DNA of 64,000 bases from a virus. Both the position numbers and the translations under genes were made by a program. Shown here piece after piece: positions 1 through 8,666 of the stretch. Positions within the stretch are counted from its first letter, which is position 1, and each line of letters opens with the position of its first letter. The stretch is from positions 1 to 64,000 of the IMG/VR virus record IMGVR_UViG_3300010885_019006. One strand, 5' to 3'. The notes below the pieces were generated by a model, which saw nothing but the letters and a program-made list of their open reading frames with translations, searched no databases and was not told the origin of the DNA.

Positions 1-369
1 CTTTTTTGCTTCAAGTTCATATAAATCTCCAATAGTCATTTCGAGTATTTCACCGGTCTTTTTATTTTTTAATTTGACTATTGTATTTATACTAACGCAT
101 TTTCCAGCCTGTCTACTTGTACAAACTGCTACTCGTCTATTATTGGTAATTTTATGAATAATTTCTTTCTGATATTCATAGAGCTTAATTGGAATAAGAC
201 CATGATCAACATGCACAATTTGAATATATTGTTCGGCAAAATAGATAGGATCTTCAGCACACTTTAAATACTCTTGAACCATATCTGGAGTCCAAGAAAT
301 TGCCTTTCTTGACTTCTTTAAAAGTGGATTACCATTATAACCTTTGTCAATTGTAAAATCTGGATTCAT
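1..369 (-). CDS. 17: Terminase large subunit gp17, N-terminal part, interrupted by an intein start (runs off left edge)
   Basis: This frame is open from an ATG at 369 to the window edge (123 codons). Residues 1-90 read as the N terminus of a T4-type terminase ATPase and end in the Walker A segment TSRQAGK (K90). The next residue is Cys91, followed by VSINTIVKLKNKKTGE and IGDLYELE, which has the form of intein splicing block A (Cys first, then a short beta strand and an IGDLY-like motif). A Ser or Thr would be expected after GK in a normal P-loop. I infer an intein inserted inside the nucleotide-binding loop. Its remainder and the C-extein lie outside the window. The start overlaps the gp16 stop (ATGA). 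Packaging motor identity is strong; the intein is well supported but incomplete here. Confidence 0.85.
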   Translation of the reverse strand, partial: MNPDFTIDKGYNGNPLLKKSRKAISWTPDMVQEYLKCAEDPIYFAEQYIQIVHVDHGLIPIKLYEYQKEIIHKITNNRRVAVCTSRQAGKCVSINTIVKLKNKKTGEILEMTIGDLYELEAKK

Positions 370-773
370 TGTGATTTATTTCGAAGATCATCCAACATTT
401 TTGTAAGTTCGGCAGTACTTCCAACAAAAAGGTTGTTATTAGTGACATTTTTAACTTCCTCAGGATTTGGTTTACCATTTAGTCGTTGCTTTTTCATATG
501 AAGATCTGCCAAACCCATGCTTACATCTGCGTAAGTTTTAATAATAGCATTTAACGCTTCATAAGCTTTCGGGTGTTGTGAACTCTGAGCAATAACAATC
601 ATATCTTTTACTGCTTGCTCTGCAGCATCTACAGCTTTATAGATATTTTCTCGAACTTGATCTATATCATGATCTGTCTGTTTGTCTTTAGCAACTTCTG
701 GTAAATAATCTCTTTCAGTTTCCAACATGGGAAGTGGTCTTAAACCAAGACTGTTTTCTAACTTTTTACTCAT
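366..773 (-). CDS. 16: Terminase small subunit gp16
   Basis: The 135-residue protein sits directly upstream of gp17 and overlaps it by ATGA, as in T4-like phages. A helical central region (about residues 38-95) contains SSQHPKAYEALNAIIKTYAD, the type of helix-turn-helix segment seen in cyanophage and rhizobial phage gp16. The family recognises and regulates DNA during packaging by gp17. The gene is translationally coupled to gp15, since its start overlaps the gp15 stop. Identification rests on position plus this motif. Confidence 0.8.
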   Translation of the reverse strand: MSKKLENSLGLRPLPMLETERDYLPEVAKDKQTDHDIDQVRENIYKAVDAAEQAVKDMIVIAQSSQHPKAYEALNAIIKTYADVSMGLADLHMKKQRLNGKPNPEEVKNVTNNNLFVGSTAELTKMLDDLRNKSQ

Positions 774-1801
774 GTATTATTCTCATTTAAATCTATAATA
801 AAACCCCAATCACTATTTTCAATTACATTATTTGCCGGAATTGCTAATGGTATAACACTAATAGAGGTAATAGTAGCCGGAAGTTTGCTAATAGAACCTT
901 GAACTGGTGTGTTGACAGTTAAAGTACCACCAACATCATAAGCGGTAATATAAGAAGAATTAGCAGTTCTGATATAAGCGTAATTATTAGTATTTGTAGT
1001 TGATTGCAGTCGTTCCGTAATGTAGAAATTTGTATTTGGTGCTGAAATTCCATAAGTGTATAGTAATGGAGGCGCTGAAACGGCTATTCCATTTGCTGTC
1101 TGCCCAGGTGTAATATGTATAGTCTCTGAAGGTGCGACACCAAATGCACCAACACCAAAATTAAGTCCAATATCTTTAATAATACCAGAAGTAGTAGCAC
1201 TTGTAGGACCGAATAACCAGCCTTTCATTGTAAAGTTTAATGTCCAAATAATAGCTCTACGTTCAGTAAATGCACCTTCATAAGTGTCTTCTTGAGTTAC
1301 GTTATCTAATGTGATTGGAACATCATATGTAAGATTTAGATCTGGATTTAAATTGAGAGTAGCTTGCCACGTAGGACCAAAGTATGGAAGAATCTGTTCA
1401 ACGATAAAAGTCCCATCCATTACATTTTTGACCATAATTGAAAGAGTGAAGTCGATGTTATATGGAACTGGTGAGTATTGTGATGCTTTACCATGTGGAT
1501 TATTTGGATTCTGACCAGATACTTTATTAATTGTAGGCATCTTACGGGTTGAATCGTAATACAGACCGGTCATTTCAAATGTCATTCTAGGCAATTGAAT
1601 AGCAATTTGTCTATTTAGATCTGGATTACCATCTAGACGAGCAAGAAATTTATCGCGAGGTCCATAGTTGAGTGGGACTTTACTAGTCTGAACTACAGTT
1701 CCATTAATATCATATCTATTTAGATGGATATTATTAAAAAGTGTCCCAAAGTAAATAACATACTTACGAAGTGTATTATGTCCATATGTAATACCAAACA
1801 T
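770..1801 (-). CDS. 15: Tail sheath stabiliser / tail completion protein gp15
   Basis: The N terminus (MFGITYGHNTLRKYVIYFGTLFNNI) with the following VPLNYGPRDKFLARL block is characteristic of T4-like gp15, which caps the tail tube and sheath at the neck. At 343 residues it is longer than T4 gp15 (about 270). The extra length is a low-complexity, Ser/Thr/Asn-rich C-terminal part. The gene overlaps gp14 upstream and gp16 downstream, in T4 neck order. Confidence 0.85.
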   Translation of the reverse strand: MFGITYGHNTLRKYVIYFGTLFNNIHLNRYDINGTVVQTSKVPLNYGPRDKFLARLDGNPDLNRQIAIQLPRMTFEMTGLYYDSTRKMPTINKVSGQNPNNPHGKASQYSPVPYNIDFTLSIMVKNVMDGTFIVEQILPYFGPTWQATLNLNPDLNLTYDVPITLDNVTQEDTYEGAFTERRAIIWTLNFTMKGWLFGPTSATTSGIIKDIGLNFGVGAFGVAPSETIHITPGQTANGIAVSAPPLLYTYGISAPNTNFYITERLQSTTNTNNYAYIRTANSSYITAYDVGGTLTVNTPVQGSISKLPATITSISVIPLAIPANNVIENSDWGFIIDLNENNT

Positions 1802-2466
1802 TAGATAAATCCGGAACTAAATGGGTCTATATCTGACCAATCTAAAAGTCCAGTACCTTCAGCTTGGAGTTCTACATTGGTTTCAAATACATCACTCATA
1901 GCTGCTTCATATGCAGTATTTGAGGTTACATTTGAAACAGAATATTTAGTCTCAATAGAATCAATTTCATATACACCAGTATTAAAGACTTCATTTGAAT
2001 ATTCCCAAACATCACATGCAACGTCCCAGATCTGTAAACTGCCCATCTGATAGAAAATAGCGGTCTGGTTTACATACTTGATAACAAAGATACGCTTCAT
2101 CATTGTCGAGTAGATCAAATCACCTTCACGTGGTCTCTGAATATCTGGCTGCTGTACTGTTACTTCTTTACCAAATGTTCTTCTTGCAATGGTAAATGTA
2201 ATTGAATCTCTAATCTCTAGATTAAACTTAGATAGAAATGTTCCATCTCCTTCATATGAATCATATGACTTAATATAGACATCAAATTCAAATGCATTAT
2301 TATATTTTGATAGAGTATCTTCGCCGTAAATATCATCTTTCTTGATTAAAGTTCTTGGGAGATAATAAACTGTATGACCATAGATTGAAAAGCTCTCATT
2401 TATCAATGATTCAATGAGATCTTGTTCTCCATAGTTATTAAAGTTGTCAAAATAGACGCTTGGCAT
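1801..2466 (-). CDS. 14: Neck protein gp14
   Basis: This 221-residue protein begins MPSVYFDNFNN and continues EQDLIESLINESFSIYGHTVYYLPRTL, a pattern typical of gp14 neck proteins of T4-like phages (head-tail connector completion together with gp13). It lies between gp13 and gp15 in the canonical order. The stop shares a base with the gp15 start. Confidence 0.85.
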   Translation of the reverse strand: MPSVYFDNFNNYGEQDLIESLINESFSIYGHTVYYLPRTLIKKDDIYGEDTLSKYNNAFEFDVYIKSYDSYEGDGTFLSKFNLEIRDSITFTIARRTFGKEVTVQQPDIQRPREGDLIYSTMMKRIFVIKYVNQTAIFYQMGSLQIWDVACDVWEYSNEVFNTGVYEIDSIETKYSVSNVTSNTAYEAAMSDVFETNVELQAEGTGLLDWSDIDPFSSGFI

Positions 2467-2499
2467 TTATAATCCTAATTCTTTTATAAAGTGGGTCCG

Positions 2500-3246
2500 C
2501 TAACCGATCATGTCAGTAACAGGAAGAGAATAAGATGTAAGCATTTCACGTTCCATCTTTTCAATTTCATTTGCAGCATCTGAAAGGATTCGCTCACCAT
2601 TGAACTGAACACCACCCGGAAGAGTCATTCCAGTAAACTTAGTAAGATTTGAGCCCCACTGATATTTAATCTTTGCTGTTACATAATTTTGTAACCAACG
2701 ATCTGACCAAACATCAGTCCAAACATCAGGATCAATTACTTCATAAGCTTCAATAAGCAAATACTCGCCTGCTTTAACTTTAAGATTCCACTCCATGTCA
2801 ATATAGACACGATTCTTATGACGCGAATATCGAATTGGTTGTTGGCCTACTAGAAGTTCAGAAATAAGAGATAGATGTTCCATAGTCATATAGTAAGGAA
2901 CCATGGAAACAGAAGTAAGTGTATAAAGATCGTTTAATGCAATCTGATATCTAATATTAAATAGATCGTCTGTTCTAACTACAGGGTCTGCAATAGGAAA
3001 TACTCGAACCGCACCGATAATATTCTCAGGAAGAGTAAGATACTTATTTGTCTTATCTTTTTCAGTAACCTGATGTTTATAATATATTTTATCAGATCCA
3101 TCAAAATGATAGTCCCAGTAATATTTAAGTGCTTCATCAATACGATCGTCTATTTGATCATCATCAACGTTGATTTCGATTACTGGTTTGCCTAGTTTAC
3201 GAAGACAATATTCTTGAAATTCTTCTCTACTTTGTGGTACAGCCAT
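2500..3246 (-). CDS. 13: Neck protein gp13 (ends in the only TAG stop among recognised genes)
   Basis: The 248-residue protein contains LRKLGKPVIEINVDDDQIDDRIDEAL near its N terminus and VWSDRWLQNYVTAKIKYQWG (about 176-195), hallmarks of T4-like gp13, a connector protein. A late promoter lies about 22 bp upstream. The stop codon is TAG, unlike every other recognised gene here. Reading through it would add 10 residues (RTHFIKELGL) and end at a TAA directly before the gp14 ATG. Since the phage encodes a CUA-anticodon tRNA, an extended form is possible but unproven. Confidence 0.85.
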   Translation of the reverse strand: MAVPQSREEFQEYCLRKLGKPVIEINVDDDQIDDRIDEALKYYWDYHFDGSDKIYYKHQVTEKDKTNKYLTLPENIIGAVRVFPIADPVVRTDDLFNIRYQIALNDLYTLTSVSMVPYYMTMEHLSLISELLVGQQPIRYSRHKNRVYIDMEWNLKVKAGEYLLIEAYEVIDPDVWTDVWSDRWLQNYVTAKIKYQWGSNLTKFTGMTLPGGVQFNGERILSDAANEIEKMEREMLTSYSLPVTDMIG

Positions 3247-3268
3247 TATTCTTTTCCTGGTTTAGTTA

Positions 3269-3276
3269 TATTTATA
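3269..3276 (-). promoter_or_regulatory. T4-type late promoter upstream of gp13
   Basis: The minus strand reads TATAAATA, the T4 late promoter core, 22 bp before the gp13 ATG. It overlaps the stop codon of the glycine-rich gene upstream. Confidence 0.75.
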
Positions 3277-4234
3277 CTATGGAAGAATAACCCACATTGG
3301 TAATTGGAGCGGCTTCCGCATCTTGTTCATATGAGATAACCCAAATTTCACCTCGACCTCCAGCACCACCAGAACCAGGAGTAAAGCCGTTTAGTGACAT
3401 TCCACCACCACCACCTCCGGCTCCAGGAGTTCCACCAGCGCCGCCATTACCACCACCGGTGGATCCAGAACCACCGCCACCACCACCAGAACCAGGATTA
3501 GCACCAGTTCCAGCAGTTCCAGCCGTTCCTGCTGTGCCAATTGCACCTCCAGAGCCACCTGCTATATCTCTGTAATAACCGCCAGCACCGCCCGCATAGT
3601 ATGTTGGTCCTGTACTAATTGATCCTGCTCCACCGCCACCGCCTGGTGCACCAGATACGCTATGTCCACCAGTATATCCAGGCGTACTGGAAGCAGCACC
3701 ACCAGAACCACCGCCACCTTGTATTGATGTCGAATTGGTAGCACCTAAGACAACACCGTTAGTTCCGTTATTAGGTCCAGCACCAGTACCAGATCCACCT
3801 GCAGTACCTGAACCATTTAATCCTGAACCACCGCCACCATACATATTCGTACTACCTGTGGGCCCTCCTGCTCCAGGACCACCACCAAAAGCAGAGTATG
3901 TTAAACCATTTATAGTAAATGTGGTTGTTTGTCCTTGTGTTCCCGAATTACCAGCTGTACTATTTGCCGTAGGAGCTGATCCTCCTGCAACAGAAGCAGC
4001 TACTGAATAAGTTTCAGTAGCACCAAATGATGAAGCTGAAAGTGTTATATCAAAAACACCACCTCCGCCACCACCAGTACCACCGGCAGCCGACGGAGTA
4101 GTTTTACCACCCGACCCACCTGAACCACCGCCACCAATTAAAATTATACGAACATATTGAGCCCATGATGGCTTAGTCCATGTACCAGTACCTGCAGTAT
4201 ATTTGTCTACTTGAATTTGAGATGATGTTGGCAT
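3272..4234 (-). CDS. Glycine-rich putative receptor-binding protein, paralog A
   Basis: The 320-residue protein starts with a short beta-rich head ending in GTGTWTKPSWAQYVRIILIGGGG, then becomes a long Gly/Ala/Ser/Thr-rich body with many GGGG runs. It ends with GRGEIWVISYE and a unique 18-residue tip. The GTWTKP...IGGGG head is shared by many phage glycine-rich tail proteins. T-even gp38 adhesins fold as bundles of polyglycine helices, and I infer a similar tip-adhesin role. It is one of four tandem paralogs at 3.3-7.3 kb and shares an exact 77-bp 5' segment with paralog C. Confidence 0.7.
   Translation of the reverse strand: MPTSSQIQVDKYTAGTGTWTKPSWAQYVRIILIGGGGSGGSGGKTTPSAAGGTGGGGGGVFDITLSASSFGATETYSVAASVAGGSAPTANSTAGNSGTQGQTTTFTINGLTYSAFGGGPGAGGPTGSTNMYGGGGSGLNGSGTAGGSGTGAGPNNGTNGVVLGATNSTSIQGGGGSGGAASSTPGYTGGHSVSGAPGGGGGAGSISTGPTYYAGGAGGYYRDIAGGSGGAIGTAGTAGTAGTGANPGSGGGGGGSGSTGGGNGGAGGTPGAGGGGGGMSLNGFTPGSGGAGGRGEIWVISYEQDAEAAPITNVGYSSIV
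4148..4224 (-). repeat. 77-bp exact direct repeat, copy 1 (5' end of paralog A)
   Basis: These 77 bases are identical to 6002-6078. They encode the shared head of paralogs A and C (SQIQVDKYTAGTGTWTKPSWAQYVR). Identity at third codon positions points to recent duplication or gene conversion. Confidence 0.9.
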
Positions 4235-4235
4235 A

Positions 4236-5153
4236 TTACTGACTTATTACGATGACCATACCATCGCCTCCTTTTCCGCCTGCACCCGAAGTGCCACCTG
4301 TAATAGTAGATCCGCCACCGCCGCCGCTTCCGCCAGGAAAACCACCGGCACCGCCAGTACCACCAATTACGTTATTAGAAGCGCCACCTCCACCTCCAGC
4401 ACCACAGAAACCAAAATAGTTACTACTTCCTGGAAATCCATTAGCCGAAGCTGTTGAGGATGCAGTACTTCCATCTAAATATGCAGGTGATCTATTACCC
4501 CCAGATGCAGCACCTGCTGCATAAGCATCTGCAATTGTTTTGCCTGCACCACTAGATCCAGATGAACCACCATAAAGTGCTGAATATCCAGTCTGTGAAC
4601 CACCGGTTGCAGTACCAATGCCAGGAGCACCTCCAAGACTAATTGTTACTACAACACCTGCGGTTGAACCGGCAGTACCACCATTAAGTCCAGCCGCGCC
4701 GCCTGTATCATTTGCACCAGAAACAACTGTAGCTGTACCACCCGTGCCACCAAACCCAGCACCACCACCTCCAGCAGATGAAAAGCCAGCTTTACCACCA
4801 GATCCTCCACCTCCGCCATATGCTGTAACAATATATGGTGCAGTCCCAAAAGTACTGAAACCACCTGATGTACCTATATTACCATTACCTGAAACAACAG
4901 CAGCACCACCAGAACCGCCAGCAGCTACTGAATATGACTCTGTATTTGAAAGTGAGCTAGCAAGAAAAATTCGTTCTACTCTACCACCGCCACCGCCAGA
5001 AGCGCCGCCTGAAATGGCTACACCAGTTGAACCAACAGCGCCACTACCTGATCCGCCACCACCGCCAATACAAATTACTCTAACTAAAGTAGCCCATGAT
5101 GGCTTAGTCCAGGAACCTGAACCGGAAGTAAATGTCTGTACATCGTAACTCAT
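4236..5153 (-). CDS. Glycine-rich putative receptor-binding protein, paralog B
   Basis: The 305-residue protein has the same plan as its neighbours: head VQTFTSGSGSWTKPSWATLVRVICIGGGG, a polyglycine-rich body and a GGKGGDGMVIVISQ tail. It has no extra C-terminal tip, unlike paralogs A and C, and resembles paralog D most in its termini. The start overlaps the stop of paralog C (ATGA). A gp38-like adhesin role is inferred. Confidence 0.7.
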   Translation of the reverse strand: MSYDVQTFTSGSGSWTKPSWATLVRVICIGGGGGSGSGAVGSTGVAISGGASGGGGGRVERIFLASSLSNTESYSVAAGGSGGAAVVSGNGNIGTSGGFSTFGTAPYIVTAYGGGGGSGGKAGFSSAGGGGAGFGGTGGTATVVSGANDTGGAAGLNGGTAGSTAGVVVTISLGGAPGIGTATGGSQTGYSALYGGSSGSSGAGKTIADAYAAGAASGGNRSPAYLDGSTASSTASANGFPGSSNYFGFCGAGGGGGASNNVIGGTGGAGGFPGGSGGGGGSTITGGTSGAGGKGGDGMVIVISQ

Positions 5154-6088
5154 CCGTTAATCCATCCATACCCTAAAATATATCTTACAGTTGCAGGAGG
5201 GTTTTCATATGAGATAACCCAAATTTCACCACGACCGCCAGCGCCGCCAGCGCCGCCAACAGATGCATATGTAGTAGAACCTCCACCGCCACCACCGCCG
5301 CCGGGTATACCACCTGCGCCACCAATCCCTGGGACCGTATTTCCTGCAGCACCGCCGCCTCCACCAGAACCTGGTCTTATTGCAATGCCATTAATGCCCG
5401 CAGATCCATCGACCGCACCGGCTGTTAAACCACCTGCGCCACCAATAATATCTCTAGATACGCCGCCAGCGGCACCGTTATAATAAGTTAATGATCCTTT
5501 ACCACCGCCGCTCCCACCACCAGCGGTACCATATAAAGAATATCCACCTATTGAACTACCACTGTTTATTCCTCCGCCGCCGCCAGATCCACCATTAGAA
5601 ACCAAAGTATTATTTGAACCGACACCGCCGATTCCACCAGCAGAACCACCATTTAAACCTGCTGTTTGCAACCCACCAGGTCCTGACATTCCTGCTCCAC
5701 CTCCGCCGCCAGAGGATGAACCGGGACCACCACCATAAGCAATTAAAGTGTTAGCACCGCTATTAAAAGTAAAAGTAGAATTACTACCTACTGTTGCGGG
5801 AATTATAGTAGTATTAGCAGATCCTAATGATCCAGCGCCGCCTGCTCCTACTGAATATGTTTCCGTAGTACCTAATAAATAAGTTGGAATAATAACATCA
5901 AATATACCAGCACCGCCACCACCTGAACCACCAGTTGCTGATGATGTGCTTCCTGCTTTACCACCACCAGCACCGCCGCCACCACCGCCTATTATAATAA
6001 GACGAACATATTGAGCCCATGATGGCTTAGTCCATGTACCAGTACCTGCAGTATATTTGTCTACTTGAATTTGAGATGCAACAGCCAT
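5150..6088 (-). CDS. Glycine-rich putative receptor-binding protein, paralog C
   Basis: The 312-residue protein has a head nearly identical to paralog A, a divergent glycine-rich body, then GRGEIWVISYE and a distinct tip (NPPATVRYILGYGWING). The conserved ends around a variable middle and tip look like a cassette shuffled by recombination to change receptor specificity (inference). Confidence 0.7.
   Translation of the reverse strand: MAVASQIQVDKYTAGTGTWTKPSWAQYVRLIIIGGGGGGAGGGKAGSTSSATGGSGGGGAGIFDVIIPTYLLGTTETYSVGAGGAGSLGSANTTIIPATVGSNSTFTFNSGANTLIAYGGGPGSSSGGGGGAGMSGPGGLQTAGLNGGSAGGIGGVGSNNTLVSNGGSGGGGGINSGSSIGGYSLYGTAGGGSGGGKGSLTYYNGAAGGVSRDIIGGAGGLTAGAVDGSAGINGIAIRPGSGGGGGAAGNTVPGIGGAGGIPGGGGGGGGSTTYASVGGAGGAGGRGEIWVISYENPPATVRYILGYGWING
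6002..6078 (-). repeat. 77-bp exact direct repeat, copy 2 (5' end of paralog C)
   Basis: Identical to 4148-4224 and 1854 bp away. It marks the shared head segment of paralogs A and C. Confidence 0.9.
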
Positions 6089-6372
6089 CAGATTTCATCT
6101 ATATTTACAATAACTAATTTAGTCACAACACCAGTATTAATATCCATCGAATCACCAATATCCATAAATCCAGTCGGTCTTACAATTAAGTAAGTAAATT
6201 GATCTGTTATATTTGTAAGATCTGGTTGAGTAGGATCATCTTCACCAAAATCACAAACTATGTATGATCCATAACCTGGATAGTAAGTTTGTGGGTATGG
6301 ATCTTCTACTAGAATGGTATTTAGTTTGGTACCATTAGAATCAAGAACACTATATCTTAAAGTTTTAGCCAT
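6088..6372 (-). CDS. Small protein between glycine-rich adhesin genes
   Basis: I do not recognise this 94-residue protein. It begins MAKTLRYSVLDSNGTKLNTILVEDPYPQTYYPGYG and has no signal peptide, membrane segment or known motif. It overlaps paralog C by one base and lies just downstream of paralog D, so it is probably co-expressed with the adhesins and could be a fibre chaperone or a small virion component. Confidence 0.6.
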   Translation of the reverse strand: MAKTLRYSVLDSNGTKLNTILVEDPYPQTYYPGYGSYIVCDFGEDDPTQPDLTNITDQFTYLIVRPTGFMDIGDSMDINTGVVTKLVIVNIDEI

Positions 6373-6381
6373 TATCTTTCC

Positions 6382-7317
6382 TTATCTACAAATAACAAAT
6401 ACAATACCATCACCACCTTTACCGCCGCTACCACCTCGGACCGTAGATGTGGTATTATTAGCAGCACCGCCTCCGCCACCACCGCCACCGGGAAACCCTC
6501 CTGCGCCGCCATTACCACCTCCAGTAGCGCCAGCACCTCCGCCAGAACCACCGGCACCGCCAACTCCTGTAATCATGAGTTGACTTATAATAAAACTAGC
6601 ATTACCACCAATAAATCCATTTGCAGCATTAGCCGTAGTATTTGCAGCACCACCTGTTGCTGCATCTAATAATGAAATTGTATTGTATCCGCCCGCACCA
6701 CCAGCACCATAAGTTGCTGCAACTTTACCACCACCTGAACCACCACCAGCCCCTCCAAAACTAGAAGAACCTCCAGCTAAACCAGCAATTGTAAGCGCAA
6801 CGCCACCACCAGCAGCACCTGCTGCACCACTTAATGTACCAGCAGCAGCACTCACTCCAGTAATACCACCATTAATTCCGCCAGTTGAACCGTTTGCTGA
6901 ACCTGCAATGCCGCCACCTCCACCACCAGCTGTAGCAGTAGCCAATGCCGTGACACCTAATCCACCACCACCTGCATATCCATTAACAGTATATGCAGAA
7001 TTGCCGAATGTACTTACACCACCATTAACACCAGCATCACCTGAAATTCCAAGACCAGAGTTACCACCTAGACCACCAGCACCTCCCAGACCTACAATTA
7101 CGGGTTCTGTATTTGCTAATGTTGGCGCATAAAAGAAAACTTCATTCCTACTAGCTCCACCACCACCAGAACCACCACCAACGTTTGTTAAGACTGAAGA
7201 AGTGTCACTTCCACCACCACCGCCGCCTCCACCAATGCATACTACTTGAATTATAGTAGCCCAGGATGGTTTATACCATGTGCCATTAGCAGTAAAGATT
7301 TGAACGTTAGCACTCAT
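6382..7317 (-). CDS. Glycine-rich putative receptor-binding protein, paralog D
   Basis: The 311-residue protein has head VQIFTANGTWYKPSWATIIQVVCIGGGGGGGG, a polyglycine-rich body and a GGKGGDGIVFVICR tail close to that of paralog B. It is the first of the four paralogs in transcription order and abuts the Ala/Ser-repeat fibre gene. An adhesin role is inferred from composition and place. Confidence 0.7.
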   Translation of the reverse strand: MSANVQIFTANGTWYKPSWATIIQVVCIGGGGGGGGSDTSSVLTNVGGGSGGGGASRNEVFFYAPTLANTEPVIVGLGGAGGLGGNSGLGISGDAGVNGGVSTFGNSAYTVNGYAGGGGLGVTALATATAGGGGGGIAGSANGSTGGINGGITGVSAAAGTLSGAAGAAGGGVALTIAGLAGGSSSFGGAGGGSGGGKVAATYGAGGAGGYNTISLLDAATGGAANTTANAANGFIGGNASFIISQLMITGVGGAGGSGGGAGATGGGNGGAGGFPGGGGGGGGAANNTTSTVRGGSGGKGGDGIVFVICR

Positions 7318-8666
7318 TAAGATTTAATCGCACTGAGAACAATATTACATTTTGTAATATTTATTGCAGTATTAACATAAAAGAATAGAACATCACCTGC
7401 ATTAATAGTTTTAGTCCAACCAGTAAGAGTTGAATCTGTATATTTAATACCATTTGTAATTGTAGGTAGCGATGCTGCACAAATACTATTAGCAGCAACA
7501 GGTGGGTATGCTGAATAAGGTGCTTTCCAAATATCTAATTGAATACTACCTGTCTGATCTCCTAGAACTGTAACACTACTAATAGTTGCTGCATAAGGAA
7601 TGGTAAGACCTTGACCGACAATAGTACTATTTGAAATTGCTTGTCCAACACCAATAATTGAGTATCCTAATGCTACTGTGACACTATTCTTTGCCGCATT
7701 TGCATATGTATTTGCTAGTGTAGCACTAGCTGCTGCATTAAATGCGGAAGTATTAGCTGAAGTTGCATTAGCAGAAGCTTGACCCGCCGATGTAGCAGCT
7801 GAAGTTGCATTAGCAGAAGCTTGACTTGCAGATGTAGCAGCTGAAGTTGCATTGGCAGAAGCTTGACTTGCCGATATTGCCGCAGATATGGTATTTGCAG
7901 CGGCTGAGGTTGCATTACTACTTGCTTGACCTGCCGATGTAGCAGCTGAAGTTGCATTAGCAGAAGCTTGACTTGCAGATGTAGCGGCTGAGGTTGCATT
8001 AGCAGAAGCTTGACTTGCGGATGCTAGTGCAGTTACTGCACTAGCCGATGCATTTGTTGCAGAAGTACTAGCAGAAATTGCATTAGCAGAAGCTTGACTT
8101 GCAGATGTAGCAGCTGATGTGGCATTGGCAGATACTTGTGATAGATATGTAGCTGCTGTAGAAGTATTTGCTGCGGCTTGAGTAGCACTAGTGAAAGCAG
8201 ATGTAGCATTGGCCGCAACACTAGATGATAATGCATAAACATAATTAGCATTAGCAGCAACTTGAGTAGAATAATTGAACACAGTTGCTGCATTGGCCGC
8301 AACTTGATTGGCAGCAATAATTGCTTCGGTTGTTTTAATTTCTACAATTTGTGATAGACTATAAACATATACGGCATTAGCTTCAACTAAAGCTGTAAGA
8401 TCTTCTACGGTTGTGACTGAAGTTATGATTTGATTTGATATGTTAGCAGTATATACTGCCGAAGCATTAGCGCTATTTGCCGCAAGAATGGCTATATCTC
8501 TTGCGGATTGAGCTTCAGCAACTAAAATTGGTATTTGTGGATCCATATTACCAGAATCACCTTTAATACCTCTATTGACAAATACTTCGCCTATTTCATA
8601 TCTACGGCTTTTATTTACAACAATTGATGATGCAGATGAACTGCTATTAATTACCACAACAAACAT
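7317..8666 (-). CDS. Tail fibre protein with 14-residue Ala/Ser repeats
   Basis: The 449-residue protein has a short N-terminal head with a GIKGDSG stretch (about residue 34), a long middle built from near-identical units of the type SASQASANATSAAT (densest at about residues 165-310), and a C-terminal beta-rich domain of about 120 residues. The repeats predict an extended trimeric coiled coil or rod ending in a globular tip, typical of phage fibres. It lies directly upstream of the adhesin genes in the same transcript. The repetitive DNA could vary in copy number. Confidence 0.7.
   Translation of the reverse strand: MFVVVINSSSSASSIVVNKSRRYEIGEVFVNRGIKGDSGNMDPQIPILVAEAQSARDIAILAANSANASAVYTANISNQIITSVTTVEDLTALVEANAVYVYSLSQIVEIKTTEAIIAANQVAANAATVFNYSTQVAANANYVYALSSSVAANATSAFTSATQAAANTSTAATYLSQVSANATSAATSASQASANAISASTSATNASASAVTALASASQASANATSAATSASQASANATSAATSAGQASSNATSAAANTISAAISASQASANATSAATSASQASANATSAATSAGQASANATSANTSAFNAAASATLANTYANAAKNSVTVALGYSIIGVGQAISNSTIVGQGLTIPYAATISSVTVLGDQTGSIQLDIWKAPYSAYPPVAANSICAASLPTITNGIKYTDSTLTGWTKTINAGDVLFFYVNTAINITKCNIVLSAIKS

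Noticed and set aside
3297-7132. Long proline-rich plus-strand ORFs antisense to the glycine-rich genes
   Set aside because: GGN glycine codons read as CCN proline on the other strand; no ribosome sites, and the minus-strand genes fit operon and homology patterns.
7715-8317. Leu/Gln-rich alternate-frame ORFs inside the Ala/Ser-repeat fibre
   Set aside because: Out-of-frame readings of the repeat DNA; no start signals.
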